Shown here piece after piece: positions 28,567 to 36,960 of a stretch of DNA of 64,000 nt. Source of the DNA: Pseudanabaena sp. Salubria-1 (lineage in GTDB: Bacteria > Cyanobacteriota > Cyanobacteriia > Pseudanabaenales > Pseudanabaenaceae); assembly GCA_023336205.1 (NCBI GenBank), contig JALQCR010000007.1, positions 1 through 64,000 of the forward strand, in the 5' to 3' direction. How positions within the stretch are numbered: position 1 is the first letter of the stretch; each line of letters opens with the position of its first letter. A model generated the notes under the pieces. The model worked only from the letters and a program-made list of their open reading frames with translations. It had not been told where the DNA came from and did not search any database. Both the position numbers and the translations under genes were made by a program.

Positions 28567-29415
28567 CTACTTTTTGATAGTTGCGATCGCATCTTGGCTA
28601 ATTTGACAAATTTCATTATGACAATGACCATTACTTGCCACAATCGTTCCCCACTGGCGCAATTCCAGATTATTGTAAGACAGCAAAGATAGATCAGAGT
28701 GAGTAAGCTGACCACCTGCTTCAGTCAAGATGATTTCAGGAGCGCAATAGTCCCAATCCTTGGGCGCAGATTTGCCTGATACCGAGATATAGACATCAGC
28801 ATTGCCCGATGCGATCGCAGCAAACTTACCGCCAATACTACCAACCGCAATTTCGGCAGCCTTGGGCAATTGATGGAGAATACTTTCGAGTTGATAATTG
28901 CGATGACTACGACTAGCCACTACCACCATTTGATCGAGTTCAACTTTGTTAGAGACTTGAATGCGTTGCTGCAAGCCATCTCTAGTCTCAATATATGCAC
29001 CTTTGCCTAACATCCCCTGAAAAAGCCGATCTTGAGCAGGTGTGGCAACTAGTCCTAAAACAGGACGCTGACGATAGGTCAAGCCAATGTGAACCGCAAA
29101 TTCATTAGTCCGCCGAATAAAGTCACTCGTGCCATCCATCGGATCGATGATCCAGACCCATTCATGTCCAAGGCGATCGATATTGTCTTCAGTTTCTTCA
29201 CTGAGATAGGCAAAGTCTTCAGTTCCAAATACTTGCTTTAACTGGCTCAAGATAAAATCATTAGCGGCTAAATCTGCGGAAGTAACATTGCCTTCTTCGC
29301 CACCCTTAAACCTGATTTCTAAGTCTTGAGGCTCTTGATAGTACTTCATCAGAATATCCCCCGCACCCCAAGCGATCGGGCGAGCAAGCGACATAATTTC
29401 GTTTAAATTCAGCAT
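28567..29415 (-). CDS. cysQ: CysQ-like 3'(2'),5'-bisphosphate nucleotidase / inositol phosphatase family
   Basis: This 282-residue member of the Mg-dependent, Li-sensitive phosphatase family has the metal-site motifs YLSEETED, then IIDPMDGTSDFI (D-P-x-D-G-T/S) and the C-terminal WDYCAPEIILTEAGG. CysQ removes the 3'-phosphate of PAP made in sulfate assimilation; inositol monophosphatases share the motifs. The EETEDNIDRLGHEWVW layout suits the CysQ branch, but substrate choice is not certain. ATG 29415 is the start. The DUF4359 gene lies downstream on the same strand. Confidence 0.8.
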   Translation of the reverse strand: MLNLNEIMSLARPIAWGAGDILMKYYQEPQDLEIRFKGGEEGNVTSADLAANDFILSQLKQVFGTEDFAYLSEETEDNIDRLGHEWVWIIDPMDGTSDFIRRTNEFAVHIGLTYRQRPVLGLVATPAQDRLFQGMLGKGAYIETRDGLQQRIQVSNKVELDQMVVVASRSHRNYQLESILHQLPKAAEIAVGSIGGKFAAIASGNADVYISVSGKSAPKDWDYCAPEIILTEAGGQLTHSDLSLLSYNNLELRQWGTIVASNGHCHNEICQISQDAIATIKK

Positions 29416-29464
29416 CTTGAATTTTGGTGAAGCTAATGATTTGTACTATACCTTAACCAAAAGC

Positions 29465-29505
29465 CAAAAAGAAGCAGATAGACAACGTCCGCCTGCTTCT
29501 TTTTG
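29465..29505. repeat. 13-bp hairpin upstream of the cysQ-like gene
   Basis: CAAAAAGAAGCAG and complement flank a 15-nt loop. It lies between the cysQ-like start and smtA 3' end. Confidence 0.6.
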
Positions 29506-29525
29506 TAGCGATCATCGACTAAGTA

Positions 29526-29580
29526 AAAACCCAAGAAGAGAATGGCGGCACGAAGCGCCGCCATTCTCTTCTTGGGTTTT
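29526..29580 (-). terminator. 24-bp perfect hairpin downstream of smtA
   Basis: Arms 29526-29549 and 29557-29580 are exact complements; the apex contains GCGGC and GCCGC around ACGAAGC. It is 30 bp beyond the smtA stop and should end its transcript. Confidence 0.8.
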
Positions 29581-29610
29581 ATGTACTAATACGCTTGGCG
29601 ACAGACGTAG

Positions 29611-29778
29611 TTAGCCACAACCACATCCAGATTTTTTACAGCCAGCAGATCCTTCAGGATGCCCATCGGCACAAGCTCTGCTGCAATAAGGCTTATCATT
29701 TGCCATGATTGCTGTGTCTAGGGAGACCATACAACTACATTTTGGGCAAGCACATTTGGTTTCTGTGAGAGTTGTCAT
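29611..29778 (-). CDS. smtA: metallothionein
   Basis: SmtA is a small cytosolic protein that sequesters zinc and cadmium through cysteine thiolates. The 55 residues hold nine Cys (9, 11, 14, 16, 32, 36, 47, 52, 54) and His40 in HPEGSAG, matching the BmtA/SmtA family with its zinc-finger-like fold. ATG 29778 is chosen; the frame is open further upstream but reaches into the operator. It is divergent from smtB, with an inverted repeat operator between. Because smtB is interrupted (see 29878-31197), this gene is probably expressed without metal control. Confidence 0.93.
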   Translation of the reverse strand: MTTLTETKCACPKCSCMVSLDTAIMANDKPYCSRACADGHPEGSAGCKKSGCGCG

Positions 29779-29810
29779 ATATTTAATCCTAATACAATTG
29801 AGATTAGTAT

Positions 29811-29830
29811 ATATGAATATACGTTCATAT
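29811..29830. promoter_or_regulatory. SmtB operator between smtA and smtB
   Basis: ATATGAATATACGTTCATAT has perfect 7-bp arms (ATATGAA/TTCATAT) around TATACG. This is the size and sequence of ArsR/SmtB 12-2-12 operators (TGAA...TTCA). It lies 32 bp upstream of smtA and 47 bp upstream of smtB. Confidence 0.8.
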
Positions 29831-30186
29831 GTCAAACACTATGTAGAAAAGCGATCGCTTTTTTGTAAAATGTAACAATGCTAAATTCCTCTTCGGTTTC
29901 TCTTGACAACTTGCCGACTTGCGATCTCCATGAGATCGAGCCAACCACGTTACAAGATTTGATTCATGCGATTTTGCCAACTGAGAAAGCGCAGAATATG
30001 GCGGAATTTTTCGGAATGTTGAGCGATCCCAATCGTTTGCGGATTCTTTCAGTTTTATCAAAGCAGGAACTATGCGTTCACGATCTTGCAGCAGTAGTGG
30101 GCATGAGTGAATCGGCGGTATCCCATCAATTACGAGTTTTACGCACCATGCGTCTAGTTAGTTATCGCAAAAGCCAGCGCAAATTA

Positions 30187-31123
30187 GACCTCTTGCAGAA
30201 CTGAAAATTAATCCAGAGCAGAGAAAGTTTTAGAAGCAACAAGAGCGACTTCAAAGTTATAAATGGCGGCAATCAAATTACAACGCAAACCAAAACGACG
30301 ACGACGATTACGATAAGGTAAAGAGAGAATCTTAAAAATCTTCAAGCGACGATTAACATGCTCAATCGCAATACGTTGACGTGCAAGTTGGCGATTAAAA
30401 CGCTTATCCTCCTTGGATAATGAGCCATTTTGAGGCTTTTTGATAGGAATTTGCGAGTTAGGATGCAACTTTTGTAAGCCTTGATAACCCTTGTCTGCCA
30501 AACCTTGTGTCTGTGCGTGAAAATGAACTCCACTTGCCTTGAATAATGAGAAATCATGCTGCTTGCCCTTACCGTAAGCGGTACAAACTATCTTGAAATT
30601 AGTCAGATCGACCACCAATTGGGCTTTGAGGGCATGATGCTTTTTCTTACCGCTATAAAAATGTTTCTGGTGATATTTAGGGCGCTCAACCTTTGTCTCA
30701 GTTACATCAATGGCAATTATGGCTGGAGCCTTCTCCTGCCATAATGACTTTTTTCCTGCTAACCGAAACTTTTTCGATTTAATTAAGACATTTTCTACTT
30801 TTTTGACGATGCGGCAAATCGTCGATTCTGACACTTCCCAGTCGCTAGCAATATGAAAATAGGTGCGATATTCACGCCAATACTGCAAAGTAACCAATAT
30901 TTGGTCTTCTAGACTTAGCTTTGGTTCTACACCACCTTGTCCTTTGCTTTGGGCTGCTTGTTGCATTAGTTCCGTCATTTGAGCAAATGTTTCTCTTCTT
31001 ACTCCAAATAACCGTTTAAATTCTGTCGCTGATAGATTTTGACTGGCTTCGTATTTCATCGCTTAATTTGAGTTCTGATAAAAAGCTTATAAATCTAACA
31101 TGTTTTTGGTTCTGCAAGAGGTC
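30187..31123 (-). mobile_element. IS5-family-like insertion sequence in smtB
   Basis: The 937-bp element has terminal inverted repeats GACCTCTTGCAGAAC and is flanked by TA on both sides (30185-30186 and 31124-31125), a 2-bp target duplication typical of some IS5 subgroups. Removing it restores the smtB frame exactly. Confidence 0.92.
30208..31059 (-). CDS. IS5-family-like transposase
   Basis: This 283-residue DDE transposase has an N-terminal helix-turn-helix domain (FKRLFGVRRETFAQMTELMQ) and a DDE_4-type core: AIDVTETKVERP, ADKGYQGLQKLHP and QRIAIEHVNRRLK supply D, D and E. It is intact, so the element may be mobile. Confidence 0.9.
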   Translation of the reverse strand: MKYEASQNLSATEFKRLFGVRRETFAQMTELMQQAAQSKGQGGVEPKLSLEDQILVTLQYWREYRTYFHIASDWEVSESTICRIVKKVENVLIKSKKFRLAGKKSLWQEKAPAIIAIDVTETKVERPKYHQKHFYSGKKKHHALKAQLVVDLTNFKIVCTAYGKGKQHDFSLFKASGVHFHAQTQGLADKGYQGLQKLHPNSQIPIKKPQNGSLSKEDKRFNRQLARQRIAIEHVNRRLKIFKILSLPYRNRRRRFGLRCNLIAAIYNFEVALVASKTFSALD

Positions 31124-31273
31124 TAGTCTATTACCAACTCCTCGATCACCATGTTTTAGAGCTTTATCGCTCTGTCTCTGAGCATTTGGATGAATAACTT
31201 TTTGTCAGGTTGTGAAGTCGCCATGCTAACCTTGTAGCAAATTTTTCATCCTGCCAAATTCTGCAAACAGACA

Positions 31274-33391
31274 ATGGAAACAACATCCTTAGATGCAAAT
31301 CCAATAACAGATGCAAATCCAGATGCAAGTCTAGATGCACATCTAGATGTGAATCCAGATGCAGAGCCTAGTCAACCCTCAAGTTTGACGAATAATCAAA
31401 TTAATGGGACTAATAACAATCTTCCTATCACTAATCTAAATCTGGATCGAGAGTCATCAAACAGCATTTTGCCAGAAGAATTGGCAGGAATAAAACTTTC
31501 ACATACCAAACAAAAAGGGGACTGCCTATATCTCTATAGTCAAGATCGAGAAGTAAGCTGTGCAAAGCAGATATTGGAGGCGATCGCACCAAGCACACAG
31601 GATTTAGAAAGTTCAGTTTTATACGCCGAAGGAATCCACCGTCTTAAATTGCATGGAAATGCATGGGCGTTGGGGCTGGATTTACCGATCGCTCCATCAG
31701 CGCTCATCGCTGCTGAAATTATTGCGGCTTTACTCACCAGCTTTCGTCAAGATCCGCAACTAGCACCCAAACTTGCTCAAACTAAGCTGAAGTTACTCTT
31801 ACAAAATAATTGCCTCAACTTGTTGTGTGAGACTCGCGCCGAGATTTTGCAAGCAGAGATGGTACTGCCCATGCTAAATACTCTGCGAACAGTGAGTGCA
31901 TCGGAATATTTCCAATCGGTAACGGTATCGAGCCGCGTCATTGGCGAGAAAAAGCCGAGTTGGTCTTTTGAAATTGATTTGTTAGCGATCGGTATCCCGA
32001 ACCCCAATGAAGAAGAGTTATTTGCCGCCGAAAATGTAGAAGATTACAGCATTGCATTTATCAGCGAAGATGAAGAGCCTAATGCTTGGCAGAAATTAGG
32101 TAGATATACTGGGGCGAAACTACTTGCGATTGGTCAGACGATTTTGAGTCTGGAATGGCTAGGACAAACGACTCCCAAAATGCTCTCTTTACCTGCTTGT
32201 ATAGCAAGTTTAGCGATCGGCGTTGGGACAACGATCGCCATTGATCGCACTCTCAGTAATTACGATCAGCCCGATCAGTCAACCAAATTTGTAATCGCTG
32301 ATTCTAAGATCAATTTGCCAGCAAACCAGCCAGATAATGCTCCCGAAAAGAGCCTTACCAATAAATCTGCCCTTAATTTTAATATCGCTTTATTCAATGA
32401 AAAATTAGCTCTGCTTGATTGGCAGATCACAAATAAACAGCGATCGCCAGAAATTCTAATTGTTGGCAGTTCCAGAGCCTTACGCGGGCTCGAACCCAAA
32501 ACATTAGAAAAAGCACTGACTAACAAAGGATATAAAGACATCAGTGTCTTTAATCTTGGGATTGATGGTGCAACCGCTAAGGTTGTGAATCTGCAAATCA
32601 CCCAAATTCTGACCCAGCACCAACTACCGCGCATGATTATCTGGGCCGATGGTTTGAGAGCATTTAATAGTAGCCGCAGTGACCTTACCTATGACGAAAT
32701 CACTGCATCCGTCGGCTACAAACAATTACAGGAAGAACTTAAAAGTAAAGGCGTTAATCCAAATCCTATAACTAATCCAACAGAGCTATCTACTAAATCC
32801 TCAAATCCGATCGCCCAATCCTTTAATATTCTGTTTGCCACTTCTTCTAAGCGTCAAGAAATTCGGACTTCGTTAGTCAAGAAATTTGATCGCAATACAC
32901 ATATGCTTAGCAACAGCGACGCTCTGCTCGCCGCGACGATGCCCAGTACTGTCACCGCTCTTGATCCTAAAGGTTTTGTTGCTTTTGATGTCACCTTCGA
33001 TCCCAACACCTATTTCCAAAAATTCCCCCAAGTCCCAGGCGACTATGATCTTGACTATCGGAATTTTGAAACCAATGGCTCCCAGTTCGAGGCTTTTGCA
33101 AATGTAGTTGACTTTTGTCGCCGCAATAATATTGAGCTTTTAGTCGTGAATATGCCTTTACATGCAACATATCTCGATCAAATTCGCAGCCGCCATGAAG
33201 CTACGTTCAATGGCAGAATGCAAGAGCTTGCTTTGCGTGAAGGGTTTACATATCTCTACCTGTCTCAATCGATTCTAAATCAAGCCGACCTTTTTTCTGA
33301 CCCTAGCCACTTAAATAAAAAAGGTGCGATCGCCATTTCTCAACTCCTTGTCCAAAACCCCAAAATTCGTTGGCAAGTCCTCAAAAAATAA
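31274..33391 (+). CDS. DUF1574-family protein, SGNH-like C-terminal domain
   Basis: This is a 705-residue protein. The first 35 residues are a repeat of Asp-Ala-Asn/His-Pro units coded by imperfect AGATGCA repeats (about 31300-31375). A globular region follows to about residue 255, then a possible membrane segment near residues 310-325 (LPACIASLAIGVGTTIAI). The C-terminal half resembles an SGNH hydrolase: ILIVGSSRALRGLEP (block I), VFNLGIDGATAKV (block II) and DPSHLNKKGA (block V, with Asp and His). This fits the cyanobacterial DUF1574 family, thought to act on surface glycans; the substrate is unknown. The start is ATG 31274, just after the smtB remnant. Confidence 0.75.
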   Translation: METTSLDANPITDANPDASLDAHLDVNPDAEPSQPSSLTNNQINGTNNNLPITNLNLDRESSNSILPEELAGIKLSHTKQKGDCLYLYSQDREVSCAKQILEAIAPSTQDLESSVLYAEGIHRLKLHGNAWALGLDLPIAPSALIAAEIIAALLTSFRQDPQLAPKLAQTKLKLLLQNNCLNLLCETRAEILQAEMVLPMLNTLRTVSASEYFQSVTVSSRVIGEKKPSWSFEIDLLAIGIPNPNEEELFAAENVEDYSIAFISEDEEPNAWQKLGRYTGAKLLAIGQTILSLEWLGQTTPKMLSLPACIASLAIGVGTTIAIDRTLSNYDQPDQSTKFVIADSKINLPANQPDNAPEKSLTNKSALNFNIALFNEKLALLDWQITNKQRSPEILIVGSSRALRGLEPKTLEKALTNKGYKDISVFNLGIDGATAKVVNLQITQILTQHQLPRMIIWADGLRAFNSSRSDLTYDEITASVGYKQLQEELKSKGVNPNPITNPTELSTKSSNPIAQSFNILFATSSKRQEIRTSLVKKFDRNTHMLSNSDALLAATMPSTVTALDPKGFVAFDVTFDPNTYFQKFPQVPGDYDLDYRNFETNGSQFEAFANVVDFCRRNNIELLVVNMPLHATYLDQIRSRHEATFNGRMQELALREGFTYLYLSQSILNQADLFSDPSHLNKKGAIAISQLLVQNPKIRWQVLKK

Positions 33392-33393
33392 AT

Positions 33394-33424
33394 CAGAGGT
33401 AAGTTGCGTCGCAACATACCTCTG
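33394..33424. terminator. hairpin after the DUF1574 gene
   Basis: CAGAGGTA and TACCTCTG enclose an inner GTTGC-GTC-GCAAC stem. It lies right after the stop. Confidence 0.7.
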
Positions 33425-33612
33425 GTTCTCACTCAAATTTTTAGCTTGATTTTGTAAAACTATGAAACACTTGTGCTATTTTTGCCCAATATAGTTATGC
33501 AAACAGCTATGATCGCCTTACATTGCTTTGCGATCGCTATTTAAAAATATTACTTTGCGATCATGAAGATCTAATCTCACTTGGGTAATGCACTCTTAGG
33601 AACTCTTGGGCT

Positions 33613-35628
33613 ATGAATACATCAGATCAAGCGCCAACTACCGCCTCAGGCTTAAAAAATAGGACCAAAGCTCTTGCCAAACGGGGAGGTCGCACTCCCT
33701 TCGAGAGCAGACTGATTCAAGCAGGACACGCAACCTCAGACCAGTTCGATCGCGCTGTCAAGGATAGCCAAGAACAAAATGTTCCATTTATTAGCGTCCT
33801 AGAGCAAATTCTGGGGCAGCAACTCGCTCCCGACATTACCCGATATTACAAACGTCAACAGCTTTTTGAACTGCGTGTTCTTTATGGTATCGAACCAATC
33901 GATCCTGATGTCGAAATTGACAAGTTTGATATTGCATCCCTTAGTACCTTGCTCGACTCCAACATCATCCCAATTTCCAGTTGTCGAGACTGCGAGATGC
34001 TACCTCTAGTTAAGACGGAGAACAGTATCACGCTTGCTTTAGTCTCGCCCGACAGCTACAAAGTCCAAAATGAGATCGCTCGACTGCTCAAAAATTTGAC
34101 AGTTGTCAGGCGAGTTATTTCACGCAAAGATTTTCATCGCACCTTTGACAATATTGTCCAATTCCAAGTCAACAAAAGCGCCAAAGCTGAAGGCGCTATT
34201 AGTGATGAAGATCTCCAAGTTAAAGATGATGTCTTCGGTGAAGATATTGCTGATACGGATCAAGGCGATGAGCTCATGGTTGGGGGTGAAAACTCAGCAC
34301 CAATTATCAGCCTCGTCGATAAAATCCTTGTTAAAGCTCTTAAGGAAGGATGCTCAGACATTCACATCGAACCACAGGAAAAAGACCTCTGCATCCGTCT
34401 GCGTAAGGACGGCGTACTCCGCGAATACTTCTTTCTCAGCGAGAATAAGCGCTTACCCAAAAACATTATTAACGCGGTAATTTCACGCTTCAAAATTATT
34501 TCTAATCTGAACATTGCCGAAAAGCGCGTTCCTCAAGATGGCAAACTGAAGCGCAATTTCCAAGGACGACGTGTAGATTTTCGCGTAAATACTTGTCCTA
34601 CCCAAAATGGGGAAAAAGTATGTCTACGAATCCTCGATAACTCCAACACTCAACTTGGACTTAACAAGCTGATTAGCGATCCTGAAAGCTTAGCGCTGAT
34701 GCAAAGCTTTGCCAAACGTCCCTATGGACTAATTCTCGTTACAGGCCCTACTGGCTCAGGCAAAACCACTACTCTATATTCGACCCTTGCTGAATGTAAT
34801 GACCCTGGAATCAACATCAGTACAGCTGAAGATCCTGTCGAATATAACTTACCTGGTTTGACTCAGTGCCAAGTGCTACGGGAAAAGGGCATGACCTTTG
34901 CCAGTATTTTGCGAGCTTTCCTACGTCAAGATCCTGACGTAATCCTTGTCGGAGAAACGAGAGATGCTGAAACTGCAAAAACTGCGATCGAGGCGGCACT
35001 AACAGGGCACTTAGTTCTCACTACTTTACATACCAACGACGCACCCAGTAGCATTGCCCGTCTCGAAGAAATGGGCGTAGAGCCATTTATGGCAAGCACA
35101 GCCATCATCGGTGTCCTCGCCCAACGTCTCCTTCGCCGAATTTGTGACAACTGTCGCATTCCTTATAATCCGAGCCAAGAAGAACTCGATCGCTTCGGTC
35201 TACCCAGCAGCGACCTCGAAAAGACCTTCTACCGAGCTAATGTCGTCAACCGTGAAGCCATGCTTCCAGGTCAACGAGTCTGTCCAAAATGTAGCGGTTC
35301 TGGCTATAAAGGGCGTGCAGGTGTATATGAAATCATGAAAATGACTGAGCGCTTGCAAAGTGCTATCAACAAAGGAGCTACCACCGAAGTTATCAAGGAG
35401 ATTGCCGTCCAAGAAGGGATGAAAACCCTAATGGCATACGCTTTTGACTTAGTAAGAGAAGGAGCTACTTCTCTAGACGAGGTACTCAGAGTCGTATATA
35501 CCGACAAAGGTCGAGAAGCCGAAGAACGCGCTCGAAGAGGTAAAGGACTGGAATGTGACAACTGTGATGCTATGCTCACACCCGAAACAATTGAATGTCC
35601 TTACTGCACCACGCCTAGAACTTTCTAA
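33613..35628 (+). CDS. pilB: type IV pilus extension ATPase
   Basis: PilB is the hexameric cytosolic ATPase that powers pilus extension, needed for motility and natural DNA uptake. An N-terminal GspE/MshEN-type domain (about residues 30-180) precedes the ATPase with GPTGSGKTTTLYSTL (Walker A, about nt 34744), DPDVILVGETRDAETAKTA (Walker B and following) and LTTLHTNDAPSSIARLEEMG (His box). The usual zinc tetracysteine (CDNC and CPKC) is present. A second CxxC pair (CDNC and CPYC) occurs in the last 25 residues, resembling a small zinc ribbon. At 671 residues it is full length. It heads pilB-pilT-pilC. Confidence 0.95.
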   Translation: MNTSDQAPTTASGLKNRTKALAKRGGRTPFESRLIQAGHATSDQFDRAVKDSQEQNVPFISVLEQILGQQLAPDITRYYKRQQLFELRVLYGIEPIDPDVEIDKFDIASLSTLLDSNIIPISSCRDCEMLPLVKTENSITLALVSPDSYKVQNEIARLLKNLTVVRRVISRKDFHRTFDNIVQFQVNKSAKAEGAISDEDLQVKDDVFGEDIADTDQGDELMVGGENSAPIISLVDKILVKALKEGCSDIHIEPQEKDLCIRLRKDGVLREYFFLSENKRLPKNIINAVISRFKIISNLNIAEKRVPQDGKLKRNFQGRRVDFRVNTCPTQNGEKVCLRILDNSNTQLGLNKLISDPESLALMQSFAKRPYGLILVTGPTGSGKTTTLYSTLAECNDPGINISTAEDPVEYNLPGLTQCQVLREKGMTFASILRAFLRQDPDVILVGETRDAETAKTAIEAALTGHLVLTTLHTNDAPSSIARLEEMGVEPFMASTAIIGVLAQRLLRRICDNCRIPYNPSQEELDRFGLPSSDLEKTFYRANVVNREAMLPGQRVCPKCSGSGYKGRAGVYEIMKMTERLQSAINKGATTEVIKEIAVQEGMKTLMAYAFDLVREGATSLDEVLRVVYTDKGREAEERARRGKGLECDNCDAMLTPETIECPYCTTPRTF

Positions 35629-35633
35629 ATTAG

Positions 35634-35668
35634 TATTTGAGACTTGCGCTTCGCGCAAGTCTCAAATA
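35634..35668. repeat. 16-bp perfect hairpin between pilB and pilT
   Basis: TATTTGAGACTTGCGC and its exact complement flank TTC. It lies inside the pil cluster, so it may tune pilT expression rather than fully stop transcription. Confidence 0.8.
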
Positions 35669-35757
35669 CAGGGTTAAAGTTCGTGCGAAGCGCATTGTTT
35701 ATAAGCTACATAGGGAATCATGAATTTACTAGGATTAGATCAGGAGAATAGCCCGCT

Positions 35758-36918
35758 ATGGTAATGGACTACATCATTGAAGACTTGATGGAAGAGGTTG
35801 TAGAACGTAAAGGTTCTGACCTTCATATCTCCGCAGGGCTACCCCCTTACATTCGCATCAACGGTCACCTTACCCGCACCGATCGCGATCCGCTTACCCC
35901 TGAAGAATGTCAGCGATTGATTTTTGCGATGCTCAATAATAATCAGCGGAAAGCTCTAGAACAAAACTGGGAGTTAGACTGCTCCTATGGAGTTAAGGGA
36001 CTAGCTAGATTTCGGGTCAATGTTTACAAAGATCGAGGTACCTATGCCGCTTGTCTAAGGGCGCTTTCTTCCAAAATTCCCGACATGGATGATCTGAACT
36101 TACCGCCCATTGTGCGCGAACTTAGTGAAAAGCCGCGTGGTCTGGTGCTAGTTACTGGTCCAACGGGTTCAGGGAAGACCACTACCTTGGCGGCAATGAT
36201 TCAAACGATTAACAAAACCCGTGCTGAACATATTCTCACTGTTGAAGATCCGATTGAATTTGTATATGAATCCGTAAAGAGTGTGATTCACCAACGCCAA
36301 GTTGGTGAAGATACTAAAACCTTTGCTAATGCTCTAAAAGCGGCTCTTCGCGAAGATCCAGACGTAATTCTTGTAGGTGAGATGCGCGATTTAGAAACAA
36401 TTCAGCTTGCCGTATCCGCCGCCGAAACAGGACACCTAGTATTTGGAACATTGCATACCAGTTCCGCTTCCCAGACCGTAGATCGCATGGTGGATGTATT
36501 CCCGCCAGAGCAGCAAGGTCAAATTCGGGTGCAACTCTCTAACTCTCTAGTTGCAGTATTAAGCCAAACCCTTGTGCAAAGACATAATCCTCAACCAGGG
36601 CAATTTGGGCGGGTAATGGCACAGGAAATTATGGTGGTTACACCTGCGATTTCCAACCTGATTCGGGAAGGTAAAACTGCGCAGATGTATGGCTTTATCC
36701 AAACAGGTGGTAAAGAGTCAATGCAAACCCTTGAATCCGTTTTAGCAAAGTTATATATGGATGGCGATATTACCTTTGAAGCTGCGATGTCTAAGACTTC
36801 CCGACCTGAAGAGCTATTGCGCGTAGTTGGTCCCAATCCCGCACCAGTAATGAAACGTAAAGTAACTGGAGATTTGCGTTCAGCAGATATGATTAAGTCG
36901 CGCTCAATCAGTGGATAG
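35758..36918 (+). CDS. pilT: type IV pilus retraction ATPase
   Basis: PilT is the ATPase that pulls the pilus back, driving twitching movement and DNA uptake. It has Walker A GPTGSGKTTTLAAMI, Walker B-region DPDVILVGEMRDLETIQLA, and the PilT-specific AIRNLIREGK-like segment (here AISNLIREGKTAQM). At 386 residues it is somewhat longer than E. coli-type PilT through a C-terminal tail, as in cyanobacteria. CAGGAGA precedes ATG 35758. pilC follows 42 bp later. Confidence 0.96.
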   Translation: MVMDYIIEDLMEEVVERKGSDLHISAGLPPYIRINGHLTRTDRDPLTPEECQRLIFAMLNNNQRKALEQNWELDCSYGVKGLARFRVNVYKDRGTYAACLRALSSKIPDMDDLNLPPIVRELSEKPRGLVLVTGPTGSGKTTTLAAMIQTINKTRAEHILTVEDPIEFVYESVKSVIHQRQVGEDTKTFANALKAALREDPDVILVGEMRDLETIQLAVSAAETGHLVFGTLHTSSASQTVDRMVDVFPPEQQGQIRVQLSNSLVAVLSQTLVQRHNPQPGQFGRVMAQEIMVVTPAISNLIREGKTAQMYGFIQTGGKESMQTLESVLAKLYMDGDITFEAAMSKTSRPEELLRVVGPNPAPVMKRKVTGDLRSADMIKSRSISG

Positions 36919-36960
36919 CAAGATAGTTTTCAAACCATAATTCTTAAATAAGGTGCAATA

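Larger units (their letters stand above)
29878..31197 (+). pseudogene. smtB: SmtB metal-sensing repressor, interrupted by IS
   Basis: SmtB-type repressors bind the smtA operator and leave it when zinc binds. From ATG 29878 the frame has Cys15, Cys66 and Asp69 (alpha3N-site residues) and the helix-turn-helix [19 protein letters not shown] (residues 76-94). At 30187 an IS5-type element enters after Lys102-Leu103, and the product ends LDLLQN (108 residues). Beyond the element, 31126-31197 encodes the missing VYYQLLDHHVLELYRSVSEH plus LDE and a stop, in frame. That part is the alpha5 helix with the zinc ligands (Asp110, His112, His123, Glu126 in the intact 126-residue protein) and most of the dimer interface. 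The truncated protein keeps its DNA-reading helix but should not sense zinc or dimerise well. Confidence 0.93.
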
